A stretch of DNA of 64,000 nt from Caballeronia sp. SEWSISQ10-4 2 (GTDB lineage: Bacteria > Pseudomonadota > Gammaproteobacteria > Burkholderiales > Burkholderiaceae). Shown here in pieces: positions 16,447 to 24,848 of the stretch (position 1 is its first letter; every line of letters starts with the position of its first letter). Made by a program: the position numbers and the translations under genes. The stretch is taken from the NCBI RefSeq assembly GCF_030464885.1, contig NZ_JALPRJ010000040.1, positions 1-64,000 on the forward strand, read 5' to 3'. The notes beneath the pieces were generated by a model, which was not told where the DNA came from, made no database searches, and was given only the letters and a program-made list of their open reading frames with translations.

Positions 16447-17340
16447 GTGTTCGTAATATTCGGAGCATCAGGCAAAGTAGGGCGCGTCACCGCTGCAACA
16501 CTTCGCAACGCGGGGCACGCGGTAAGAGCCGTCGTACGGAACGAATCTCAGGGCGAGCACCTTGCAAGAATCGGTTGCGAAATCGTGCTTGCCGATCTGA
16601 CAAATCCCGCGTCGGTGGCGAAGGCTATCGATGGCGCGCAGGCGGTGCAGATCCTGTGTCCAGTGCCAAATGGCGACGCGCAACCCGAGAGCACGATGCG
16701 CCACATGATCGACGTCGCGGCCGTCGCGCTGCGTGCTAATCCGCCCCCTCGTGTGCTCGCATTGTCCGACTATGGCGCGGAACTGGATCGTGGCACGGGC
16801 ATCACATTGCTCTTTCACACCCTTGAATCACAGTTGCGGCCGGTGGCGCAAAACCTGACCTTGTTGCGCGCCGCGGAACATATGCAGAACTGGGCACGTG
16901 TGATTCCGGTCGCGCTGGCAACGGGTGTGCTGCCAAGTCTGCATGATCCTCTGAACAAGCGCTTTCCCACGGTAGCCGCGCAGGACGTGGGCCAACTCGC
17001 GGCCGAACTGCTGCTCGACGAGTCGCGCGCGAGCGTGCCGCGTGTGGTGAGCGTTGAAGGTCCGCGACGGGTTAGTGCGCTCGATGTCGCGCGTGCACTA
17101 AGCGATGTCAGCAGGCGCGAAATAAACGCGCGCGAAGTGCCGCGTAGCGAATGGACATCCACGCTTCTGCGCGCCGGCCTTAGCGCGAACCATGCCGATC
17201 TCATTACCGAACTCTGCGATGCGCATAACGCGGGCCGCATCGACGTGGAAGCGGGAATGGGCGAGCGGCGTTTCGGGACGACAGAACTCGCTGAGGTCCT
17301 GGCTTCGATGCTGCCTGACGGCGCAATGGTGGCTAGCTAA
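16447..17340 (+). CDS. NmrA-like NAD(P)-binding oxidoreductase/sensor
   Basis: A 297-residue atypical short-chain dehydrogenase of the NmrA/HSCARG type. The N-terminal dinucleotide-binding loop is visible as FGASGKVGRVT, with LARIGCEIVLADLTNPAS completing the Rossmann fold. No classical YxxxK active site is evident, as usual for NmrA-like proteins, many of which act as redox sensors or quinone reductases. The start is GTG with AAGGAG at 7-nt spacing; the overlapping ATG is out of frame. It is divergent from the AraC gene and directly followed by a small membrane-protein ORF. Confidence 0.85.
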   Translation: MFVIFGASGKVGRVTAATLRNAGHAVRAVVRNESQGEHLARIGCEIVLADLTNPASVAKAIDGAQAVQILCPVPNGDAQPESTMRHMIDVAAVALRANPPPRVLALSDYGAELDRGTGITLLFHTLESQLRPVAQNLTLLRAAEHMQNWARVIPVALATGVLPSLHDPLNKRFPTVAAQDVGQLAAELLLDESRASVPRVVSVEGPRRVSALDVARALSDVSRREINAREVPRSEWTSTLLRAGLSANHADLITELCDAHNAGRIDVEAGMGERRFGTTELAEVLASMLPDGAMVAS

Positions 17341-17541
17341 ATGCGCTACTCGACACGGAAAAAAGCCACGTACCCTCGGCCTTCGCACAATGCGCCGACG
17401 GCGTCCGCGGCGCGTGCACGCGACCCTAAACATGCGTGGCTCGTGGTCATTATCGGCGTTGCGGGACTCATTGGCGGTTATCGCTTCCAGCGCATATTAA
17501 GCGCACTACCCGACAGCAACGACGACTTCATTTTCTTCTGA
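17341..17541 (+). CDS. Small single-span membrane protein (66 aa), uncertain
   Basis: The ATG follows the NmrA-like stop codon directly, suggesting translational coupling. The 66-residue product has a basic Ala/Pro-rich N-terminus, one hydrophobic segment (AWLVVIIGVAGLIGGY) and a short polar/acidic tail ending DFIFF. The positive-inside rule predicts a cytoplasmic N-terminus. No family is recognised. Coding status rests on position, a possible GGTGG ribosome site and a credible membrane segment. Confidence 0.45.
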   Translation: MRYSTRKKATYPRPSHNAPTASAARARDPKHAWLVVIIGVAGLIGGYRFQRILSALPDSNDDFIFF

Positions 17542-17583
17542 CGATCCGCTGAAGAGAGGTGGTAATCCGAGCATGGACGAAAC

Positions 17584-19659
17584 TCAAACGTCCAGTACAA
17601 CCGCCGACTCTTCACCCAGTCCAAGCTTCGCCGGTATCGCGCTGCAAATCAGCGCATGCCCCGGCGGGATTTCCGCCTCACATGGCACCGGATATGTCAC
17701 CTCTCCGGAAAGCACACGCGTCGCGCACGTACCGCACACTCCGGACCGGCAATTCGACGCAACCGTCACACCGTTCGCCTCAGCAAAATCCAGCAGGCTG
17801 CCGTCTTCCGGCGACCACCGTGCGTCGCGACGCGTGCGCATGAAGACCACTTTCGATGAATGCTCGGGGTCACGTCGAGACACAGGCGTTGCTACCGCAG
17901 TTGAAGCGTTTTCTGTGTGCTTGACACTGGCCGGCCCGAACGCCTCAAAGCGAATCCGGTTGTCGGCAATGTTGAGCGAACGCAAGCTGCTGTACATATC
18001 CTGCATGAACGAGCCTGGACCGCACAGATAAAAATCGTAATCGTCAAAGGGCAGCACACTCTTGAGATACGTAATATCAACACGCCCGACGGACGAACGC
18101 GGATGAGCGTCGTGGCCTGAATCTGCTTGACTGTCTCGCAGATGTACCGAGAGACGCGAGTGGATTTGCTCAGCATCCCTGAGTTGATCGGCGAATGGAT
18201 GTTCGTTGGACCGGCGCGCACCGTGGATAAAATGAATGTGCTCGCGTCCGCTTTTGTCGGCGAGCAAGCTGTTCAGCATTGCGATCATTGGCGTAATGCC
18301 TATGCCAGCGGACAGCAATACAATCGTACGGCCGCTCTTTCGGTCGAGCACGAACGCTCCGCCCGGCAGCTTGGCCTCGATCTCCATTCCAGCCTCAACG
18401 TTCTCATGCAGCCACGTCGACGCCGCACCCTCGCGCTTTACCGTGATCCGATAATGTCGATCATTGTGGGCATCGGAAAGGGTATAGGTTCTGATTAGTG
18501 GTGCTGCGAGCCCTGGAACGTGCAGCCGGATTGGCAGGAACTGGCCGGGTTCGAATGCGGGAAGTGTCGATGCATCAGCGGCTTGCAGATAGAACGATCG
18601 CACGCCGGGAGCCTCGTCGCGAACGTCGGCGACCTTTAGCGTGCGCCACGTGCTCGCAGCTAACGGTGTTGTCTCCGGTGTTTTCCAGCTACCGGTCTTC
18701 ACCAATTGCGGGGCGTATTGCACCCCGGACCAACGCAAGGGCAACGCACGCCGGGTGCGTCGAACCTCGCACACATGCCAGCGGATCAGCCGCTCGGCGC
18801 CATCGAATGACTTGAGTTCCGCACCTTCCCAAATGATCTCGGCATCGACGGCGAGATACAGCAGGTCGCCGCTGTCGAAGTCGATGACCAACAAACCCGC
18901 ACGCGGATCGTGCATCAGGTTGCCGATGGTATTGAAGAACAGATTGCCGCTGAAATCCGGGGTGGTCAGCGTGTGCTCATTGTCGATACGAATAAACCCC
19001 GGCTTGCCACCGCGGTGCGATACATCAGCGCCACGCCCCATGCCCGCATCGCTCGATGTATTCGCGCTCGCGACGAAGAAGGTATCCGCCCGTGCAAGCA
19101 GCGCGCGGTCATCGTCATTCAGGTGGTTTGAAACAACCGGCGACTCCTGACTTTCTTCAACATTAAATTCGATAGGCGTACGGCTCTGGATGTACTTGGC
19201 GCAGTTACCAAAACTCTGGCTCACGGCAACGCTAATCGCTTGATCGTCGATAGCGGTGATGATTCCGTTGACCCGGTTGCGCCGACGCGTAGCAGGCTGG
19301 ATACCGAGCCCACCCAAGACCGATCCGACTTGCCACATACGCGCAAGCGGATCGCCCGCCAAACTCCGGCCGCCGATACGCAGCGTGCGTTCATCGGGCG
19401 TCGAGATAAAACCCGGCGCACCAACACGCAGCGTCGCCCACGGTTGCCCCTTTTCATCCACTCCACCGAGCACCATGAACGGTTGTTCCGCAAAGAACCG
19501 GCGGTGCTGCTCAGGCATGTAATCGCGAATCCCGCGGCGCGCGTCAATGTTCATCCGCTCGCGCACCCCCGCACGTTCCTGCGCGGCCAGTTCGTCGGCA
19601 TGGAATGGCGATTCGATAGCACGCCAGCCCGAGGGAGGCGCGGCAACGGGAGTGGACAT
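17584..19659 (-). CDS. Three-part fusion: PNPOx-like domain, FAD/NAD reductase, 2Fe-2S ferredoxin
   Basis: A 691-residue redox protein. Residues about 25-330 are a pyridoxamine-phosphate-oxidase-like split barrel (ATLRVGAPGFISTPDERTL, then a second part with NLFFNTIGNLMHDPRAGLL). About 345-450 is a ferredoxin-reductase-type FAD domain (EPGQFLPIRLHVPG and RTYTLSD), followed by the NAD(P) domain (LLSAGIGITPMIAML, YLCGPGSFMQDMY). The C-terminus is a plant-type 2Fe-2S ferredoxin with CRSGVCGTC and a final Cys in ALICSA. Electrons would pass from NAD(P)H via FAD and the cluster to an acceptor or to the flavin-like site in the barrel. It follows a GST gene by 42 nt on the same strand. Substrate unknown. 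Confidence 0.9.
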   Translation of the reverse strand: MSTPVAAPPSGWRAIESPFHADELAAQERAGVRERMNIDARRGIRDYMPEQHRRFFAEQPFMVLGGVDEKGQPWATLRVGAPGFISTPDERTLRIGGRSLAGDPLARMWQVGSVLGGLGIQPATRRRNRVNGIITAIDDQAISVAVSQSFGNCAKYIQSRTPIEFNVEESQESPVVSNHLNDDDRALLARADTFFVASANTSSDAGMGRGADVSHRGGKPGFIRIDNEHTLTTPDFSGNLFFNTIGNLMHDPRAGLLVIDFDSGDLLYLAVDAEIIWEGAELKSFDGAERLIRWHVCEVRRTRRALPLRWSGVQYAPQLVKTGSWKTPETTPLAASTWRTLKVADVRDEAPGVRSFYLQAADASTLPAFEPGQFLPIRLHVPGLAAPLIRTYTLSDAHNDRHYRITVKREGAASTWLHENVEAGMEIEAKLPGGAFVLDRKSGRTIVLLSAGIGITPMIAMLNSLLADKSGREHIHFIHGARRSNEHPFADQLRDAEQIHSRLSVHLRDSQADSGHDAHPRSSVGRVDITYLKSVLPFDDYDFYLCGPGSFMQDMYSSLRSLNIADNRIRFEAFGPASVKHTENASTAVATPVSRRDPEHSSKVVFMRTRRDARWSPEDGSLLDFAEANGVTVASNCRSGVCGTCATRVLSGEVTYPVPCEAEIPPGHALICSAIPAKLGLGEESAVVLDV

Positions 19660-19701
19660 GATGTTCTCGATCTCGAATAAAAGCGTGTGCTGTTTGACGC
19701 G

Positions 19702-20358
19702 CTACTTCGCGTCGGCGAGGAGACCCGCCTTGGTTACGGGCATTGGCAAGAAGCGCGGCAGTGCCTCGACGCGTTTCAGCCAAGCGCGCAAATGCGGGTA
19801 CGGCTCGAGCGAGATGCCGCCTTCTGGCGCATGAGCAATGTACGTATACGCGGCGATGTCGGCGATGGTCGGTGTCTGCCCGACCGCGAACGGCTTGTCG
19901 CGAAACTCGGGATCGATGATCGGAAAGAGATCTTCCGCGATCCTCTTTGCGGTTGCATAGTCCCGCGGTGCGCCGAACACCGTGACCAGACGTGCGGCGC
20001 AAGGACCGTACGCAATCTTGCCAGCAGCCAGCGACAGCCAGCGTTGCACTGCTGCCGCATCGACAGGATCCTCGGGGAGCCACGAAGCGTCACCGTATTT
20101 GCGGGCGAGGTAGACCAGGATCGCGTTTGAATCGCTCACAACAATATCGCCGTCTTCGATGACCGGTACCTCGCCAAACGGATTGAGCGCCAGATGCGCC
20201 TGCTTGCGGTTGTCGCCGGCCTTCATGTCGAGCTCGATCGTCGTAAAAGGCAGGTCGAGCAGCGTCAGGAAAAGTTTCACGCGATGTCCGTGTCCGGACA
20301 GCACCGTGGTACGCAGCCGGATCGGCTGGAGGGGTTTGGCAGGCGTGGGAGTAGGCAT
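19702..20358 (-). CDS. Glutathione S-transferase
   Basis: A 218-residue cytosolic GST. The N-terminal thioredoxin-like domain (about 12-90) begins LRTTVLSGHGHRVKLFLTLL and contains the glutathione-binding NPFGEVPVIEDGDIVVSDS with the cis-Pro and Ser-Asn pair. The C-terminal helical domain (about 100-210) has the N-capping-type motif PTIADIAAYTYIAH. It is the first gene of a two-gene unit with the PNPOx-reductase-ferredoxin fusion and is divergent from a LysR regulator, which may control both. A role in detoxification or redox-linked conjugation is inferred. Confidence 0.92.
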   Translation of the reverse strand: MPTPTPAKPLQPIRLRTTVLSGHGHRVKLFLTLLDLPFTTIELDMKAGDNRKQAHLALNPFGEVPVIEDGDIVVSDSNAILVYLARKYGDASWLPEDPVDAAAVQRWLSLAAGKIAYGPCAARLVTVFGAPRDYATAKRIAEDLFPIIDPEFRDKPFAVGQTPTIADIAAYTYIAHAPEGGISLEPYPHLRAWLKRVEALPRFLPMPVTKAGLLADAK

Positions 20359-20474
20359 GATGACTCAGGTAAGGATATGAACGGGTGGATGGATAGAGTG
20401 AGCATAGAACGTCTCACTTGCCCCGGGAAGACGGATAATGATGGTTAGACAATCCTCTTAAAGTGGACAATCCA

Positions 20475-21386
20475 ATGACTAGCCTGAGCGCTGTCAACCT
20501 TAACCGGCTCGTGGTTTTCGCGGCTGTGGTCGAGGCCGGTTCCCTGACAGCCGCCGCCGATCGCCTCGGGATCGCGAAGACAATGGTCAGTACGCACATG
20601 CAGCGTCTCGAGGCCGAGGTCGGCGCGAGCCTGCTTGTACGCACCACGCGTCGGGTCAGCGTGACGGAGGCCGGCAGGGCGTTTTACGAATCAAGCCGGC
20701 AGATCCTGAACGCGACCGAAGAAGCGATCTCGGCGTTGACACAGGAGTCGGGCGCGTTGCGGGGAACGTTGCGTGTCGCCACGCCGATCGACTATGGGGC
20801 AAGCGTGGTGGTGCCCATGCTGGTCGCGCTGCAGCAACGGCATCCAGAGCTCAAGATTGAACTCGTGTCAGCTGACCGTCAGGTGGATCTCGTCGCAGAA
20901 GCGGTTGATGTAGCGATCCGGCTTGGGCGTCTGGCGGATTCGAGTCATCGCGCGGTCAGGATCGGCAGTTTCGTCAAATGGCTCGTGGCGAGCCCCGAGT
21001 TTGTCGCACAGTGGGGCAAGCCGGCTACGCTCGAGGCGGTTGCAAAGCTGCCGTTCGTCGGCATGTCCGCGTTACAAAAGCCGCTGGTGGCGCCGCTCGA
21101 AAGCACGCGTGGCGGGAGGCGGACTGTCCGGTTCAGTTCGGGATTTCTCGCAGACACCGCGCCTACGTGTCGCGCCGCAACATTAGCAGGCGCCGGCGTG
21201 GCCTATCTGACCAATTTCTCTATCGGAGAGGATGTCGCGGCCGGACGGCTGGTGCGGTTACTGCCGGCGTGGTCATCGCCACCCGCGGGCATTCACGCAA
21301 TCTTTCCATCGGCACGTTATCCGGTGCCGAAGGTGCGGGTGTTCATCGATGCGCTCAAGGCTCATCTCGAGACGAAAGGGGGCTAA
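20475..21386 (+). CDS. LysR family transcriptional regulator
   Basis: A 303-residue LysR-type regulator. The N-terminal winged helix (about 5-65) has VEAGSLTAAADRLGIAKTMV and a second part LLVRTTRRVSVTEAG. The C-terminal half is a periplasmic-binding-protein-like effector domain of the CrgA/DsdC-like LysR subgroup. The ATG at 20475 is preferred to the GTG four codons earlier because AGTGGA can serve as its ribosome site. The direct repeat GACAATCC (20448-20455 and 20466-20473), 18 bp apart, lies just before the start and may be an operator. It is divergent from the GST gene. Confidence 0.9.
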   Translation: MTSLSAVNLNRLVVFAAVVEAGSLTAAADRLGIAKTMVSTHMQRLEAEVGASLLVRTTRRVSVTEAGRAFYESSRQILNATEEAISALTQESGALRGTLRVATPIDYGASVVVPMLVALQQRHPELKIELVSADRQVDLVAEAVDVAIRLGRLADSSHRAVRIGSFVKWLVASPEFVAQWGKPATLEAVAKLPFVGMSALQKPLVAPLESTRGGRRTVRFSSGFLADTAPTCRAATLAGAGVAYLTNFSIGEDVAAGRLVRLLPAWSSPPAGIHAIFPSARYPVPKVRVFIDALKAHLETKGG

Positions 21387-21483
21387 GCCGATGCGTTGTT
21401 CCTCGGGTATGCCAACTCGCAAGAGACCCGGTATAGTCGGTCGCTAGTCGTTCAGGCCAGAACACCCAACCAGGAGCTTCACC

Positions 21484-22110
21484 ATGTCGTCCTCTCCCCG
21501 CCGCGCGCTGATCGTCATCGATGTCCAGAACGAATACGTCACCGGCGATCTGCCGATCGAGTATCCCGACGTCAATGTATCGCTCGCCAACATAGGTCGC
21601 GCGATTGACGCTGCCGCCAGGCACGACGTACCGGTCGTGTTGATCCAGAACATCTCACCGGCAACGTCGCCGCTGTTTGCGCGCGGCTCGGCGGGCGCTG
21701 CGCTGCATGACGTGGTGACGTCGCGCCCGCACGCAGTGGTTTTCGAAAAGTCGCTGCCGAGCGCCTTCGCCGGCACCGGTCTTGCCGACTGGCTCAGCGC
21801 GCATGAAATAGACACGATCGTAATAGCCGGCTACATGACGCACAACTGTGACGACTCCACGATCAAACACGCGGTCCATGCCGGGTTGGCAGTCGAGTTT
21901 CTCGTCGATGCGACCGGTTCCGTGCCGTATGAAAACAGTGCTGGCTATGCGAGTGCGGAAGATATTCACCGCGTGTTCACGGTGGTGATGCAGTCGCGTT
22001 TCGCCGCGGTGCTGTCCACCGATGCATGGCTCAATGTGCTCGAAACAGGCGTAGCGCCTGCGCGTGACAACATCTATACATCGAATCAGAAAGCGCGCTC
22101 GCGCCTCTGA
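21484..22110 (+). CDS. Isochorismatase-fold cysteine hydrolase
   Basis: A 208-residue protein of the isochorismatase-like superfamily, which includes nicotinamidases, N-carbamoylsarcosine amidases and related amide hydrolases. The Asp-Lys-Cys triad can be placed: Asp in RALIVIDVQNEYV, Lys in VVFEKSLPSAF, and Cys in GYMTHNCDDSTIKHAVHAG, where the family normally has T..C. The start has AGGAG a few bases upstream. It follows the LysR gene by about 95 nt on the same strand and could be its target. The true substrate is unknown. Confidence 0.88.
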   Translation: MSSSPRRALIVIDVQNEYVTGDLPIEYPDVNVSLANIGRAIDAAARHDVPVVLIQNISPATSPLFARGSAGAALHDVVTSRPHAVVFEKSLPSAFAGTGLADWLSAHEIDTIVIAGYMTHNCDDSTIKHAVHAGLAVEFLVDATGSVPYENSAGYASAEDIHRVFTVVMQSRFAAVLSTDAWLNVLETGVAPARDNIYTSNQKARSRL

Positions 22111-22146
22111 GCGTTTATCGACTGTCGGCGGGACCGGCGCAAGAGC

Positions 22147-23382
22147 TTAAGCCGGGCCCGGTCCTGCGCCTATCTGCCAGACGTAGATGGGTTCCTTCTG
22201 ATTGATCGACCAGTCGCCAACGAGTTTGGCCTTGTACACAATCGGGTTATGCGACGAAACCGCACGCGCATTGCGCCAATGGCGATCCAGCGCTTTTCCT
22301 CCTCCAATAGCCGATGCACCAAGTGCATCGAACAGATGGGTCGAGGCGCGCAAGGCAAGTTCTGTTGCAACGATCTGCCCTTTGGCGGATTCAATTTCAG
22401 CCTCGATATTGAAGCGGTTTTCAGCGTCGACGTCATCGGCGAAACGCGCTTCATACGCCCGCTGCGCCGGTTCCGTTGAGCGTAAGGCGACTGCTTCCGC
22501 GGCATAGGCCCAAGCCGCAATCTCGCCCACCACCTGCTGAATCTGAACGTCCTGACTGACGTGTGGCGCATTGCCGTGGCTATAAATCCGTTTGCGCGCT
22601 CGCACTTCGGCCGCGGCATCAAGCTCAGCCGCCCGGGCGATACCGGCAAGCGTCGCGAGATGGAACAGTTGATAGAACGCGGTCTGATATTTAAAGCGCC
22701 GGGAGAAATCCGCGATATGACCCGGCTCGACCACTGCGTCCTTGAACACCGTGGTGCCGCTTCCCGTGGTGCGTTGTCCAAAACCGTCCCAATCGTCGCT
22801 TAGCGTCACGCCGGGTTGCTGCGTGGCCACCGCGACAATTACATCGCTGCCATCTTCAGCGCGTTGAGCATAGACGTCGATCCAGTCCGCGAAAATGCTG
22901 CCCGTGCTGTAGTACTTTTCGCCGTTCAAGACCCAGCGGTCGCCTTGCTTGGCCACCTTGGTGATGACGCTGCCCAGCGCAACGTTGCCGACTTCAGTCC
23001 ACGCATTGCCGAACAGATCGCCGCGTACGAAGCGTGCAAACCACTGGTCCCGCTCGGGGCTCGCGGGCGCATTGACCACATCCTCGACGAACGCAAAGTG
23101 GCCGCGCAAAGCCTGGGGAAGATTGGAATCCGCGGCGCCGAGTTCAATTAGCAAGCGGAATAACTGCTTGACGGAGACACCCGCACCGCCATGCGATACC
23201 GGCACGCGCAGTGCGCCAAAACCCGCCTGTTTCAGCTCCGTGATCTGGTCGTAGGGAAGGGTGCGTAGCTGGTCACGCTCGACTGCACCAGCGGTTATGC
23301 GCTCGAAGATGGGCCTGAAGCGGCTGGCGACACTCTCGTAATCCGCTCCAACCGATAACGCGACAGGCGGCAGTTGTGTCAT
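22147..23382 (-). CDS. DszC/SfnB-like acyl-CoA-dehydrogenase-fold flavin oxidoreductase
   Basis: A 411-residue protein with the acyl-CoA dehydrogenase fold: N-terminal helices (LPYDQITELKQAGFGALRVP), the central barrel with the flavin-proximal WTEVGNVALGSVITKV and GEKYYSTGSIFADWI, and the C-terminal four-helix bundle. The catalytic Glu of true acyl-CoA dehydrogenases is not evident. This pattern is shared by reduced-flavin monooxygenases such as DszC and by SfnB-type proteins of sulfur starvation. The start at 23382 has AAGGA at 7-nt spacing. It is divergent from the SfnG-like gene, which supports a role in organosulfur use. Exact substrate uncertain. Confidence 0.8.
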   Translation of the reverse strand: MTQLPPVALSVGADYESVASRFRPIFERITAGAVERDQLRTLPYDQITELKQAGFGALRVPVSHGGAGVSVKQLFRLLIELGAADSNLPQALRGHFAFVEDVVNAPASPERDQWFARFVRGDLFGNAWTEVGNVALGSVITKVAKQGDRWVLNGEKYYSTGSIFADWIDVYAQRAEDGSDVIVAVATQQPGVTLSDDWDGFGQRTTGSGTTVFKDAVVEPGHIADFSRRFKYQTAFYQLFHLATLAGIARAAELDAAAEVRARKRIYSHGNAPHVSQDVQIQQVVGEIAAWAYAAEAVALRSTEPAQRAYEARFADDVDAENRFNIEAEIESAKGQIVATELALRASTHLFDALGASAIGGGKALDRHWRNARAVSSHNPIVYKAKLVGDWSINQKEPIYVWQIGAGPGPA

Positions 23383-23746
23383 GTCGAAATCCTTGAGTGT
23401 TGTTTGTTGAAGGCGACGGTGGCGCGACATTGGCCACCGCTGGCGCGAGTGCGCAGGCTCACAAATCTAGTCTATCGACTGCATTTGCGTTAGATCGTTT
23501 TGCGGTTTGTTTATCGGGCTATGGCAGATGACGACCGTGACGGAACAGCATGACGTCGATACCACCGTTTCAGCGTCAGGTTCCGTCGCTGATGCTTACC
23601 TATGCCGGTTGCCGGACATATCGATAGCTGAATAAATTGATTGGTGGATGCGGCTGACTGAAATAGATTCAGAAGCCGTGAGTTGGACTCGCAACGACGA
23701 TGCCGGTCACCAGTGAATCGGCATACTAATTAATCAGGAGATTGTC
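23383..23746. promoter_or_regulatory. Divergent control region of the organosulfur genes
   Basis: About 360 nt between the DszC/SfnB-like and SfnG-like genes. No good sigma54 (-24/-12) promoter was seen by eye, although sfn genes in Pseudomonas use one. An interrupted inverted repeat CTGAAT...ATTCAG lies near 23629-23671. No gene is supported here. Confidence 0.4.
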
Positions 23747-24847
23747 ATGAGCGAGAAGCAGGAAGCGCTTAAGTTTGCCTATTGGGTTCCGAACGTCAGC
23801 GGTGGCCTGGTGGTCAGCACCATCGAACAGCGCACTGACTGGAGCGTTGAATATAACCAGAAGCTTGCACAGACCGCAGAGAAAGCGGGCTTCGAATACG
23901 CGCTTAGCCAGATCCGCTTTACGGCGGGTTATGGCGCGGACAATCAACACGAGTCGGTGTCGTTCAGTCAGGCTCTGCTGCATGCGACCACCAAGCTGAA
24001 AGTACTCGCCGCCATCTTGCCGGGACCGTGGAGTCCGGCGGTTGTCGCCAAGCAGATTGCGACGATCGATCATATCTCCAAGGGGCGGATTGGAATCAAC
24101 GTGGTAAGCGGATGGTTCAAAGGCGAATTCACGGCGATCGGCGAGCCGTGGCTTGAACACGACGAACGTTATCGCCGGTCGCGCGAATTTATCGAAGCGC
24201 TCAAGGGCATCTGGACTCAGGATAACTTTACGTTCCGAGGCGATTTTTATCGATTCAACAACTACACGCTGAGTCCGAAGCCGGTGCAAAAGCCGCACCC
24301 GGAAATCTTTCAGGGTGGTAGCTCGCGTGCAGCCCGCGACAATGCCGCGAGCGTTTCCGACTGGTACTTCACCAACGGCAATACGCCTGAGAACCTGAAG
24401 CTTCAGATCGACGATATCCAGGCCAAGGCGGCCGTCAACAACCACAAGGTGCGCATTGGCGTGAATGCGTTCGTGATTGCCCGCGACACCGAAGAAGAAG
24501 CCAAGGCGGTACTCGCCGACATCATCAAGCACGCGCATGTGGAAGCGGTCCATGCATTCGGCGACGCCGCGAAGCAGGCGGGCAGCGCGTCGCCTGAAGG
24601 CGAGGGTAATTGGGCCAAATCAACGTTCGAAGACCTGGTGCAATACAACGACGGCTTTCGCACGAATCTGATCGGTACGCCACGGCAGATTGCAGAGCGG
24701 ATCGTGGAATTGAAAGCAGTGGGCGTGGATCTGGTGCTGGCCGGTTTCCTGCACTTTATTGAAGAGGTCGAGTATTTCGGGCAGCGGGTCTTGCCGCTCG
24801 TGCGCGAACTCGAAGAGGCTGCGCAACTTGAAGCCAAGGCTGCTTGA
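23747..24847 (+). CDS. sfnG: SfnG-like dimethylsulfone monooxygenase (FMNH2-dependent)
   Basis: A 366-residue luciferase-like (LLM class) TIM-barrel monooxygenase. In sulfur-starved Pseudomonas SfnG cleaves dimethylsulfone to methanesulfinate using reduced FMN. Visible stretches typical of SfnG and related two-component enzymes are FAYWVPNVSGGLVVSTIEQR at the N-terminus, WSPAVVAKQIATIDHISKGR and INVVSGWFKGEFTAIGEPW in the flavin region, and LIGTPRQIAERIVELKAVG near the end. The ribosome site CAGGAG is well placed. It heads a string of genes for a decayed ligase and a Liv-type ABC importer. A matching flavin reductase is not next to it. Confidence 0.88.
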   Translation: MSEKQEALKFAYWVPNVSGGLVVSTIEQRTDWSVEYNQKLAQTAEKAGFEYALSQIRFTAGYGADNQHESVSFSQALLHATTKLKVLAAILPGPWSPAVVAKQIATIDHISKGRIGINVVSGWFKGEFTAIGEPWLEHDERYRRSREFIEALKGIWTQDNFTFRGDFYRFNNYTLSPKPVQKPHPEIFQGGSSRAARDNAASVSDWYFTNGNTPENLKLQIDDIQAKAAVNNHKVRIGVNAFVIARDTEEEAKAVLADIIKHAHVEAVHAFGDAAKQAGSASPEGEGNWAKSTFEDLVQYNDGFRTNLIGTPRQIAERIVELKAVGVDLVLAGFLHFIEEVEYFGQRVLPLVRELEEAAQLEAKAA

Positions 24848-24848
24848 G

